Positions 44,519-54,917 of a stretch of DNA of 64,000 nt are shown here, piece after piece. The stretch comes from Harmonia axyridis (taxonomy: Eukaryota; Arthropoda; Insecta; Coleoptera; Coccinellidae), in NCBI RefSeq assembly GCF_914767665.1, contig NC_059502.1:50140031-50204030 (forward strand), given 5' to 3'. Every line of letters starts with the position of its first letter. The stretch's first letter is position 1. The position numbers were made by a program, and so were the translations under genes. Under the pieces are notes generated by a model. That model was not told the DNA's origin and ran no database searches. It worked only from the letters and a program-made list of their open reading frames with translations.

Positions 44519-45440
44519 TATAAGGTGTAGTAAAAAGAAATCCATTATATTGGTATGAAAAACAAGGCTTTAATTACCATAGTTAAAATGGTCCGAATTT
44601 GGTTACATAACTTGTTGCAATTTCGAAGGTTATATTATTATGCCTCTCTCATAGAAGCCCTCGTCCCTATTGGCAAAAAAGAGTGTCGAGTGTCACAAGC
44701 CTCACAAGCGAATTTTTCACCAGGAAAATTGCTCACCATGCACAAGAACAGATGGTAATCATTTGGTGCCAGGTTCGGACTATAAAGTGGTGCACCGTAG
44801 AGTTCCGAGTTAATAGGGGAGCAGCTCATGAGATAATTCCCTGCCAATCCCACAAAACACGCAGCAAAACCTTTCTGGCCGTCAATTCTAGGTTGGCCGG
44901 CGTTTCCGCTGGCTCACCGTATTTCCATCACGACCGTTATCGCTTGACGTTGTCGTAAGTGATCCACTTTTCATCACCAGTCACCAGCCCATTAAAAAAC
45001 GGGTCGATTTTGTTGCGTTTCGGAGACTGAAATTTGGTACATGAAGTTTTTTTTGTGTTAACTCGTGTGGTACCCAGACATCGAACATCTGGAGACCAGC
45101 CTTATGAAAATGGTTCCGAACAATGGTTATTTGTGCAATCTTCAGCTCTTGAGTAATCGAAACAGTGCTCACATCGCGCACGGACTCGACAATGTCCATG
45201 ATTTTATCGACATTTTCGACAATTGGTCTTCCAGTGCGTGGTGCATCTTTTATATCGAACTTACCGAAATGGTTTCTACGAAATCAAAATTGCGCGTGAG
45301 TGGCTGTTTCAGTATCGGGACCATAAACACTGTTCATTCACATTTTTAACCGTCTTTATCGAACTGTAAAATTTAGCGTGTTTTCTCTTTGCTTGTGTCC
45401 ATCTTGGCCGCGCGCTCGAACTACTGCGTCAACTAGTCAC
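44519..45440 (-). pseudogene. Mariner element, internally deleted
   Basis: The 3' terminal repeat at left reads TAAGGTGTAGTAAAAAGAAA (44521). Minus-strand frames give FDIKDAPRTGRPIVENVDK (about 45270-45205), VESVRDVSTVSITQELKIAQ (45185-45120), HKAGLQMFDVWVPHELTQKK, FLMGWxLVMKSGSLT and then INSELYGAPLYSPNLAPNDYH (44790-44735). The last joins the NSELY segment directly to the YSPDLAPSDYH block, so the region with the second catalytic Asp is deleted. It is the same mariner lineage as 40995-42042. Confidence 0.7.
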
Positions 45441-45639
45441 AAAAATGTCAGGAAAATTTTCTAGTACGCAACCTCAGCGCCCTATAGGTAAACTTCCATT
45501 GGCATCAAATCAGGACCGGAGATTAATTTGTCTGGCAAAATTTCACGGGATTATCAAAGAGACACATTTGATGAGTTTGAAGTTGCTGGAACCAAATTCT
45601 TTGGTTATAGCCAGAATAATTCTGCAGTTCAGGCAACAA

Positions 45640-46000
45640 TAACTTTTTTTGATCCTAACAAAACGCTATGACTTCACAATAAGTGGTCTACCCCTTTTAT
45701 CTCCACAAATATAAGGGACTATGATTCCTCTCAACGACATCACACCCAATACGGTCATCTGTGACGAATAAATGGGTTTCTGATGCTTGCGTTTCGGATT
45801 GGTTGCACTTCAGTTGCGGCATTTCTGCTCATTTGCGTAACCATTGAAGTGAAAATGAGCTTCATCCGAAAACAAGATGTAGGTTCGTAAACGCTCAATT
45901 GCCTGGTTTACGAATTCTAACCTGTGAATAGCATCTTGGGGTTCTAATGACGATTATCTCCGTATCGTGAAATATATACATTCTATTATATCAATATTTA
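45640..46000 (-). pseudogene. Tc-like transposase fragment, separate lineage
   Basis: The minus-strand frame reads LEFVNQAIERLRTYILFSDE (about 45925-45870), AHFHFNGYANEQKCRN and SATNPKRKHQKPI (45850-45780). Then comes a TVLGVMSLRGIIVPYI segment (45765-45715). These are the SDEAHF (first Asp), W...NP....KP and VTVWCG...GIIGPYFF blocks. It is closest to the fragment at 56300-56555 (SATNPKRNRQKPLHSQKVTV), so the two represent one lineage. Confidence 0.6.
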
Positions 46001-46219
46001 ATCGGGTGTCAATTGCAATGATTTTTATAAGGTCGCTTCTTACCTCGCTCACTATTGTTGACCCTGGGTAGCTTTTCAACAGTTGGAGAAAGGTTCAATT
46101 CAACCTAAAGTAAGAATGATTGACCAGTGATGATTTTTTTTCTAAAAATGAGGGTAACTGCCAATGAAACAAATAAAAATAACTCTGACTAAACACACTA
46201 TTTGTTTCCTCTGTAAAAA

Positions 46220-46738
46220 TCGGATTATTTACCGGTCGCTCCAAGTATGAATTAGCTCAGAATGAGGAGCCCGACGAGAAAGACGAGTCTGAACTAACAC
46301 GTATCTTGGCAAATTCGCCAAAATAGGACACGAGTAAAATAAAACAGAATACTCTGAAAAAATACGGGTTATCGGGTCAGAAATGATCGCCCCACCCCTC
46401 AAGATGAGGAGCTTTGTCCGGTGGTTGTTCCAAATAAGAATTAACTCACAATAAGGGACCCGATGGACAAACTTCAACCGATAAAGGCGAGCCTAAAGAA
46501 CGGAATACTCCGTTAAAAGGTACCGGTGATCAGGAGGAATAATCGACCCCTCTCCACAATATTAGGAATTTTTTCTGAAGGTTCCAAATAAGAATTAGTT
46601 CACTATTGGGAACCCGACGGACAAACGCCACTTGAGAAACACGAGTCTGAAGAAAGATTTACGACTGAAAAGTATTCCGGTGAATCGACCAAAATAATAC
46701 CATAGAAAAAATATGACGGGATACTCCTTTGAAAAAGT
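46220..46738. repeat. Degenerate satellite-like tandem array, three units
   Basis: Units begin at about 46238, 46427 and 46581. Each has a (T)CCAAATAAGAATTA(G/A)(C/T)TCA block followed by a GGGAACCCGACGGACAAA-like block and an AAAGACGAGTCTGAA-like block. Spacing is about 155-190 bp because of indels. A fourth unit lies at 48310-48480. Identity looks roughly 70-80 percent by eye. Confidence 0.6.
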
Positions 46739-48300
46739 ATAGTATATCCAAAGTCACTTGGAGGAAGCCGGAATATTTCGATTATACAAGGGTTATCCTT
46801 TGGAATTCATGGAAATATTGCTGAAAATACTTTAAAATAAACCCCGGTATTTAGCAAATCGTCTTGGAAACAAGAATGTCCTGATTTGATTGATTTTATT
46901 GGCTGAATATTTCCCTTCGTATTCCCCGTTCTACTTTGAGGGTGTTTTTGGTTGCATTTATCACTTCTTAATTACTCTCTAATAATTCGCATAGACCAGT
47001 GTGGTCCATAGGGGTATTATTGAAATGCATTTTTACGTAGTTTCAGTTCGTTGTGTGACTGATGCTTTTAATGATTTCGACTATGATGTTTGGCAAAATT
47101 CTATGGCTTATGTAGAAAAAAGATGAATATTTCGCAATCAAATATATTCCTCTATTAACTTTCAAAGTCAGAATTGAAATGACGGGTTGTGAAGAAAATG
47201 ATTTCGCATCCTAAATATCTTCATTCCACTGAAGAAAAAATGAACTAAAATGAGATCAACCAACAAATTTTTCATTACCATTTCTGATTTTAGCAATTTC
47301 ATTACTGGTGATTAATTATTCGTAATTGAAAATTTTATTGGCGATGGATTATCGACCATCTTAACGAATAATTTATTACAATTCATGAAATTTCGACTTT
47401 TAAGTTACGTTCTATGTTTTCTGGAAGTCATAGACTACTCAATTCAATGAGAAATTGCAGTTTTCCTTAGTTCAAGTTCTTCCTCGATAACTCTTAAAGT
47501 ATGGGATTTGCTTGAGACCCCTCTCTTTTTATACCTACGTAAAATTGACTGAATGAATGAAAAATATAGGTTTTTTCCAAAAAACTTTTTCATAAGATAT
47601 CTATAAGAATCTCATTAACTCATGAACCGTTGAGCTTATACTCAAGTATTGCCATATTGCTGAAATTATCATCAACCAAGCTATCTGATGCTGCAATAAT
47701 ATACTGGGTGTGCCGTTTGAAATGAGAAAGTAGCCCTCTCTGTTTCCGGTTTAAAAGAAAATTGTACAAATTTCCAGAACAAAATTATTATTAGTCTACC
47801 ATAAACTTCTAATGTAGTCCATCGCGGTGAATCACCCTGTACAGCCTTCTGCTTCTACTGCGGGACATAAATTCCGCCTTACAATAACGAACAAATAAAA
47901 TTCAATTCGAAACATATCTGCTAATTTGACGTAGAAAATTGGATGTCATTCAAGGATCTCAAGATCGTGCACCTATTGTACCCTAATTTGTCTCATCTTC
48001 AGACAGAACATTTCCGAATTCATCTCAAACATTTTAATGCTCTTATAATTTTATGCAACGATCAGTTATATTCCTAGATAGTATATTGCAGGTCGAGAAT
48101 AAAGAATTATCAAATGAATGACGTAGTACTTATCAGTTTTGATGTGACAACAAAAGCTATTCACGTCACAAATGTTCTGAGAGAATCGACATCTGTGTCC
48201 CATACATACGCAAAAATATTATTTTCAACTCAAGGGTTTGAAAAATGAGCGCCTATGGTTTATGACTGTTTGCAATAATATCTGGTCAAGCGTTTTTATA
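46738..48300 (+). repeat. Long interspersed repeat, copy 2, lying within the satellite array
   Basis: It starts TATAGTATATCCAAAGTCAC like the copy at 33778. Shared blocks include ATAAACCCCGGTATTTA, GAAGAAAATGATTTCGCATCCTAA (at about 47192, compare 34658) and TCTTCAGACAGAACATT (at about 47998, compare 34795). It separates satellite units 3 and 4, so it interrupts the array. A CTGGGTGTGCCG...CACCCTGTA segment (47704-47842) may be a small TIR element inside it. No protein is recognised. Confidence 0.5.
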
Positions 48301-48309
48301 GACTAGTGA

Positions 48310-48480
48310 CTGGATATACTTCACCAGTGACCAGGAGATCAGGAATAATCGACCTATCTTCTCAAGATGAGGAGTTTTGTCCGGTGGTTTCAAATAAGAA
48401 TTAGCTCACAATAAGGAACCCGACGGACAAAAGCCACTTGAGAAAGACGAGCCTGAAGTTACCATCCTGTCTGAATTTTG
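48310..48480. repeat. Displaced fourth satellite unit
   Basis: CAGGAATAATCGACC, CTCAAGATGAGGAG, TTTGTCCGGTGGTT and CAAATAAGAATTAGCTCACA occur in the same order as in the array at 46220-46738. Confidence 0.6.
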
Positions 48481-49894
48481 AGAAGGCGGAAATGAACAAC
48501 GGAACGGAAAATAATCCGGGTAGGTATAAAATGGTTCTTACCAATCCTTCAGTTTCCACTTTCTACCACACGGAACAAGCTGAGTGTCAAATTCACTACT
48601 GATATATATTCCACCACGAACAAAAATAAAATAAGAATTTTAACTCAAAAATAGACTTCTCAAATCCGCTCAAGGAAAATCTCAAAAATATACGCTCAAC
48701 TCCGAGGCATCGATAATAATTAATTATTTCCTCCTAAATGCCTCATTTATTAGGTCCGCTAGAAGGGGAAAATGTCGAGTCTCGAAATCGACAATATGCT
48801 AAAAAACATATTGGAGAGATAACAACTACTGCGGTATCGTACGGAAGTTTTTGTAAATAGGTTGAATTATTAAATTGAATCGTAATATTTTCATGATATT
48901 TAACCGGGATTTATTTGAATCAATTTTCCTGAACCGGACGAAGAATCTTTTCATCCCTTGATCTAAATCATATTCTCACTTATGAATGGGAGTAATGCTC
49001 ATAAGTGCTGAAAACCTCGAATATTGGAGGGAATTTTTCACGTTATAGTCGCGGAATTCCAAGTTTTGAAAATTCGCGTACGCACAAAGAGCGATTCACT
49101 CCCGAGAAACGCTACATAGCAACCGGATTCCCAAGGGCTAGGATACCAATTGACATTAATTTTTTATCTGAATAGCACTGATCTGTTTCCTTGTTTTTGA
49201 TATCGAATTGACGTTAATTTGTCAACTCACACTAAATTTCTCTTCAGCAATTCAGTTCAAAGAAAGAGTAGGGGAAATGCGGACAAAACGACATAAGCGG
49301 ACAAAATGAACTTTTAGATTTTTTCAAAATTGTATAGCTCGGGGGTTCACAGGGATTCAGTTTCTGCTAGTAATGATGGCAATCCTGCGAAGAAATTGAC
49401 ATCCTACTGTCTGTTTCACTAGTGCAATAGCTACAAATGTGTTCAGGTCTGTTGAATTTTTTTGTTTCCTTGGTTTCTGAATTGCTTCTGGAGAGTGTCA
49501 TTACAATATTCGTTGTTTTTTCAATGTATTCTTGTTGGTACTGTTATAACGTAATAATATGTATAAGTTTTAAGATGGATATTAGTTTTGTTTTGAAATT
49601 ATGCTTCAATATCATAAAAACTCTGTATCGCACTAAATGACATACTATCCTGATGGACAAAACGACATAGTATGTCATTTCGTCCTATACGTGTCAAGGA
49701 AATATACTTTTGGGAAGTATATGGAATTTTGTTGATTGATTTCCACGTGAAACTAATGAGCTCATTTTCATGTTGTTTTGTATTCATTTTGCACGTACCA
49801 TACGCGATATAACGTGAAATTCTGGTATGTATCTTGTACGGATGGTATGTATAAAATACGATATCCTTTCCCATTGAAATTCTTTCACCATTTC

Positions 49895-50245
49895 CTAAGT
49901 GACAAGGCATATGAAAGACAAAAGCTCGAAAATGCACGTTTACGCCTTATTTTGACCAATCCACCCAAGAAGAAGAAACAAGGAATTACTGAAATATTAT
50001 TCAATGATAAAAAAACCCTGTGGTGAAAAAAAACAAAGCCGTTGAAAAATAAAGAAGTCGTTGACGATGAAGAATTCGACACTGTTGTCGATGACTGCCC
50101 CTGCATTTATTGCAATGACGTTTTTTTTTATTCATACCTGGTGGGTGCGGCGTTTTCACTGGGCTTATACATCGTATGCTATTGTCCCGAAAACCAAAAC
50201 CTTCTTATTCTTGAACTTTGCATTCAAATGTTTTTTTTTTACATT
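49895..50245 (+). pseudogene. Pogo/Tigger-type transposase C-terminal tail with PHD-like zinc finger
   Basis: The first frame ends YERQKLENARLRLILTNPPK then KKKQGITEILFNDKKTLW. After a stop come KNKEVVDDEEFDTVVDDCPC and IYCNDVFF. Combining adjacent frames gives CPCIYC, then WVRRFHWAYTSYA and CPENQNLLILELC. This is the CxxC...W..C..C..WAH..C...C..C layout of the PHD-like finger that ends many insect pogo/Tigger transposases. The DDE domain itself is missing. Frameshifts and Cys losses show decay. Confidence 0.55.
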
Positions 50246-50360
50246 CATGCAAAAAGCAAAACTTTATTGAACTATAATTAGTGGAAAAAGAAGTTCTTTA
50301 TTTCACTAGTGCAATAAAGTTTTTATTACACTCATCTGTCATTCTACTTCAACGTGCTGA

Positions 50361-50603
50361 TGGAAATCGTTGACAGTAGCGGAGGGATACGTAGAGGAAT
50401 CACATGCAAACAAACTCAGTGTTGCAAAACAAATATTTCAGCCTGAAGGAAATAACGATGTACAGTTACCAAGTACTAGTACGTTTACAGCAGTAACAAA
50501 TCAAGAAGTGGATTTAAAAAGTACTTCACTACGAAATATTCACATCGAAAATTGCTCCAATTGTTCATTCACTTTCAACATTGAGGGTAAAAATAAAGTT
50601 TGA
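50361..50603 (+). pseudogene. Tyrosine-recombinase-like C-terminal fragment
   Basis: The frame (no ATG, preceded by a stop at 50358) reads WKSLTVAEGYVEESHANKLS, then VAKQIF and, 40 residues on, LRNIHIENCSNCSFTFNIEG. The WKS.TVAEGY(V/I)E.S pattern resembles the end of tyrosine recombinases of the Crypton or integrase type, where H/R.GGWKS precedes the catalytic Tyr. A related sequence is at 61930-62000. This is inferred from a short motif only, and no Arg/His catalytic blocks are visible upstream. Confidence 0.4.
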
Positions 50604-50726
50604 GTTAAATTGTTCGTAACGTATTTGTTCCTGTTTCAATGCAAATCGATATTAATAAGTTGGGCTTTTCATTTTCCTACACCTAGTGCCGCACCTTAAT
50701 AAATCATTTTTTGCTTTTTGCATAAA

Positions 50727-50983
50727 CGTTTTGTCCGTATACTAAGGACAAAATGACATACTATAGTAAAATACATAATGACAATAGTTATTTATGCAAC
50801 AAGTGCAAAAAGTGAATGTTTATTGCACTCGACGTGTTGTCCAACTCGGCCTAACGGCCTCGTCGGACAATTTCACGTCGAGTGCAATAAACATTCACTT
50901 TTTGCACTTGTTGCATAAATAACTATTGTCATTATGTATTTTACTATAGTATGTCATTTTGTCCTTAGTATACGGACAAAACG
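50727..50983. repeat. 257-bp palindrome with perfect 110-bp arms
   Basis: 50727-50836 and 50874-50983 are perfect inverted copies (outer ends CGTTTTGTCCGTATACTAAG, inner ends CACTCGACGTG). The 37-nt apex is itself nearly palindromic (GGCCTAACGGCC). Perfect arms within otherwise decayed sequence imply recent origin or ongoing repair between the arms. Confidence 0.9.
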
Positions 50984-51309
50984 GATTTTGTTAGAAGTCA
51001 AAATAATTTCTTATATCTTTCATCTTTGTAGTTTAATTCAATTTTCAGCTTAAAATACATAAAAATAATTAACCAAAGTTGTTATTCAGCTCCAAAATGG
51101 GAGTTTTATTGCAATAACTAAAAATATATGATTTAAAAACAAAACAGTATGTCATTTTGTCCGCATTTCCCCTATTGAATAAATACTCAATATCGTTAGT
51201 TCTCATTTAATTTCTAGACAATATTTTGAATGATATAAGTTTATGATATTTAATTATTTTATTAAAAAAAGTAAAGTATAACATTATACACTTATATAAA
51301 TATTATTAT

Positions 51310-51785
51310 ATAAAAGAGAAGAGTTGAAACACTCTGGCGAAATCTTCCTGGTTTGGATCATTCCAAAATATTTCCTCGAAACTTTTACATTATGAGATTC
51401 AAAAAGTATCTGGATCTGGAAGAATTTAATACACCTCCTCACTGGATTCCCTACAGGGCATTGTCGCCTTAGGAAACACCTCATGAGAAAAGGTCTTGCT
51501 GAAAATGACGAAGTGCAGAGTCTATGGGGTGGAGGAAGAAACTCCGGATCAACTGGTGACTGAATGCCTCGTCATCACTAGCCAACGAAAAATCTGTTTT
51601 GGACAAGAAACTTGTAGAAGTGAGGAATTAGCCTCCTTGAAGCCATCCCAGGTACTGGAGTTCATTAGAACTCTGGCACTGAAAGGCAAGCTGTAGATCA
51701 CGTTATAGCGAAAATAGCTCTGATGGGGATGGACCATAAGGTCGCAGTGAAAGGGATCTTTCTTAATTGAATAATAAATGTAGAA
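51310..51785 (+). pseudogene. Non-LTR retrotransposon 3' end, copy A
   Basis: Frames read WRNLPGLDHSKIFPRNFYIM (51330-51390), LLTGFPTGHCRLRKHLMRKG (51437-51497, equal to LTGH..L..HL), then CRVYGVEEETPDQLVTECLV (51508-51567, equal to CR.C..E.ETP.H.L..C). It ends ELASLKPSQVLEFIRTLALK (51630-51690). This is the region after RNase H in I/R1/LOA-type elements. It matches copy B at 53920-54760. Confidence 0.65.
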
Positions 51786-52286
51786 ATTTAAATCCTAAAG
51801 AAAATTCTCTGATGATGCGTTATTTTTGAACTGAAGTCAATGAACACCTCATCCTAGGAACATCCCAGGATATCAGACTCAAAGCGGTGCATAACGTCTA
51901 CAAACTTCCTGAGATTTAGGATCAACACCACTCCAAAGTTTCTGAATGCATCGCACAATCCGTGAGAATTGATAAAGGAGAGTCCCCCAACTACGAAATG
52001 CAGCTCGTCTGCAAACTACCACTATTCCTAAGAATGATTAATGGCCTGGGTGCGACAAAAACGACCACCTCCCTCGTTACGACTTAGAGGGCAGTTCTTC
52101 ATTGTCCTGCTCGAGTTCTTCTTCTTTCTTTTCCGTATATCTGTTCCTATTCCGCTGAATGAATATTTTACGGTCGCTATCATCGTCCTAATGATATCCG
52201 TTTCTGCACGTGATTCATTAAATCCGTGATGTTTTGATTTCTATTTTTTTCATTGTATTTGATTCAATTGATCGAGTCAATCATTA

Positions 52287-53444
52287 CACTGAGAGAAATG
52301 TTTATTCGATATTATCGAAAATGCATTATGTATAGTTAATGAATCATTAAATGGATATATGGACAAACATATATTAGTTTCATGGAAATAAATAATTTAT
52401 TTGAAATCCCACCAACAATCATCATTTATTATTACACTTCATTTATTTACGCATAACTTATATTGATAATGCTGAAGAAATATCCATTTGAAGGAAATAA
52501 ATATAGTTGACGTTAATATAATTATAGGACTTGTCCTATACATTTGTTTAATGTCAGAAAGGATCACTAAAGTTCATTATTATTATTATTAATATATCAT
52601 TGAGTAATAATTAATAAACCTTATTTATATGTATCCATGCTTAATAAAAATAATATTCAATTCAATTCAGTAATGATTAACGTATTTCCTAGATAATTAT
52701 TTTGCTTGTTTCTAATTATCCGATTGTTAGGGTCTGAGAAGAACCGTTTGCCAAACTAGGTAATTTTTTAGAGTTCATATTAAGGGAATCCGGGTTTGAA
52801 CCCTAGCCATCTTGATTGCATCTGTTCGCTCTAATCACTGTTCTGCCAATATCACTAATACCTAAGCAGGTACAAACGATCTAAACCCAAATTTCAGTAC
52901 AGATGTGCTAAGTGGCGTTCAATAAGCCCATAGTAACACAGATTTTATGGTTAAAAAGGAAATTCAAATCAAAGGAAAAGTTCAAGGACAGATCCTTCAA
53001 GGAGATGCGCTTCTCTTTGAGGGATGTATCCTTAAAGTTTTCTACATTTTGGATCGCTAGAATTATGTTAGTTTGTTAATTATTAATAAATCCTATATTC
53101 TGAGTGAATAAATTATTGAATTCTTGTTAGAGTTTATTCATAAATAGCAAATGTTCGTTAACTACTAGTTGAAAATTTGTTGACACTGAATTTATGATAT
53201 TTGTGGAGATAACATAATAAATTATTTATCACCGAAATATATTAAATATTATCAAATACCTTGTAAACGAATATTTTATTATCTACTAATAAATATAATA
53301 AACTTTTTTGAATGCATAATTTAACTATTACTGAATATATCGAATATAAATCTGCTGTAATAGTTGTGAATAAATGACCTCCAAATAATTGCCCTATTTA
53401 TAATAATAATATTATTATATTAAAAATATGGATTTCTCTCAGTG
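52287..53444. mobile_element. TA-flanked element with CACTGAGAGAAAT ends, 1158 bp
   Basis: CACTGAGAGAAAT at 52287 and its complement ATTTCTCTCAGTG ending at 53444 are exact, each flanked by TA. The interior is very AT-rich, with no frame over about 60 codons and (AAT)n-like runs (52565-52620, 53400-53420). The 13-bp repeat and TA flanks suggest a nonautonomous DNA transposon of the Tc/mariner type, although such short ends could also be coincidental borders. Confidence 0.5.
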
Positions 53445-53919
53445 TAGTGTCCTAAGAGCTAGCGTTACATTCGACTAACCCATTTACCATAAGTTTAGAG
53501 AATTTTCAAATTATGCTTTATTATATGTCGATTGAGAAAAACCTATTACGGCAGGAATCTCGAGGTTACGATATCAAATTTTGTGTTTTTGAAAATATAA
53601 AAAAATATATTTTTTCAATTCACTTCAACAAGGCTACAATTCAAATATATTTTCATTATCTTAGCGTAATACACATTCTTTATGTGTACCAATATAATTC
53701 TGATAAATGCTGTTTATCTTTGGCCGCTGTCCGAAAGTCTTTCTAGCAGGGACACAGATGTGTACAGTTCTGTGGTTACACAAGAGTTCAAAAGCCCTAT
53801 CTCATTTTCAATGCCACAGCCAATTAGTTCTTGAGAGAATAAATAATGAAAAAACTGAAATGAAACTTGGCTGTTAGTGAAACTCTACAACGTATAGTCT
53901 AATCGGGAAAGGGGGTCCA

Positions 53920-54765
53920 CAATCCTAGCTCTCGAAAAGAATACTATCAAATGGTACACAGATGGTTCTAAAACCACGACGGGGACTAGTGCTGGGGTAT
54001 TCGGGGCTGACACCAAAAGCTCACTATCACTAGGCCGCTGTCCAAGTGTCTTTGAGGCAGAGATATATGCAATCGAAAGATGTGTGGAAATTGATCTAAT
54101 AAGAAACTATCAGAAATTAGATAAAGCTATACATTCTGAGAATCGGGCTGCAATCAAAGCTGCAATTATATCATCTAAGACTCTAAAATGGTATTGGAGT
54201 GCCGAAGAAAACTCTACGAAATAACAATGTCTGTTTAGCCCGGGTTCCCAGTCACTTGAGAATTGAAAGAAATGGAGAGGCCAAAATATTATATTGCGAG
54301 ATCTAAGAAATATCTGGTTCTCAGCAAGAATAAACAATACCTCCTCACTGTGTAAGATAGTTATTTGGGCTGTTTCCATCATCTATGCGGTTGGTTGTTT
54401 CCGAAGTTTCGGCAAGTATTTGCCTGCCGTCTTCAGGGTGGTGGTCATCAAGACAACCACCTCCTCACTGTATTATTACAAGGCATTGTCTCCTCAGAAA
54501 GCGCCACATGAGAATTAATTCAACATAAAACGACAGGTGCAGATTCTGCTGGGAAGAGGAAGAAACTCCGAATGGCTCGTCATCGCTAGCCAACGCAAAG
54601 ACGGCTTTAGATAAGAGACTTATAGAAGTGAGGATGTAACCTCCTTGAAGCCATCATATACTGGAGTTTATTAGAACTCTGGAAATGGAGGGCGACCAGT
54701 AGACTAAAACGACTAATGACAAAAACAGCTCTGACGTGGGGCACAATAGACAATAAGTGCGGTGC
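53920..54765 (+). pseudogene. Non-LTR RNase H domain and 3' end, copy B
   Basis: The frame from 53945 reads NTIKWYTDGSKTTTGTSAGV and FGADTKSSLSLGRCPSVFEA, then EIYAIERCVEI and AIHSENRAAIKA (53945-54150). YTDGS holds the first RNase H Asp and FEAEIYAI the Glu; the SD..AA Asp is replaced by Glu (SENRAA). Downstream come LARVPSHLRIERNGEA, HCLLRKRHMRI (about 54485) and CRFCWEEEETP (about 54540). The last block is LEFIRTLEME (54660). An RNase H domain places it among I/R1/LOA-like elements. Stops and an insertion near 54300-54450 show decay. Confidence 0.7.
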
Positions 54766-54917
54766 AATGATATCCCCATTAAATCTGAATCTGAATCTTT
54801 ACAATTTTGGGGTGAAAGGCCTGGTGGACATGTCAATCGGTAGAATGCCTCTTAGGAATAAAGTTCCCATATTGAGGCGTTTCTCGGCAGCGGATCGCAT
54901 GTTATTCGTACGCGAAT

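Larger units (their letters stand above)
49271..51174 (+). mobile_element. Pogo-like transposon remnant, about 1.9 kb
   Basis: Terminal inverted repeats GGGGAAATGCGGACAAAACG on the left and GGGGAAATGCGGACAAAATG on the right complement are flanked by TA. The GGACAAAA(C/T)GACATA motif recurs at subterminal and internal sites, in both orientations (49280, 49297, 49655, 49672, 50748, 50960). The only transposase trace is a C-terminal tail at 49895-50240. The interior also carries a recombinase-like frame (50361-50603) and a long palindrome (50727-50983). Confidence 0.7.
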
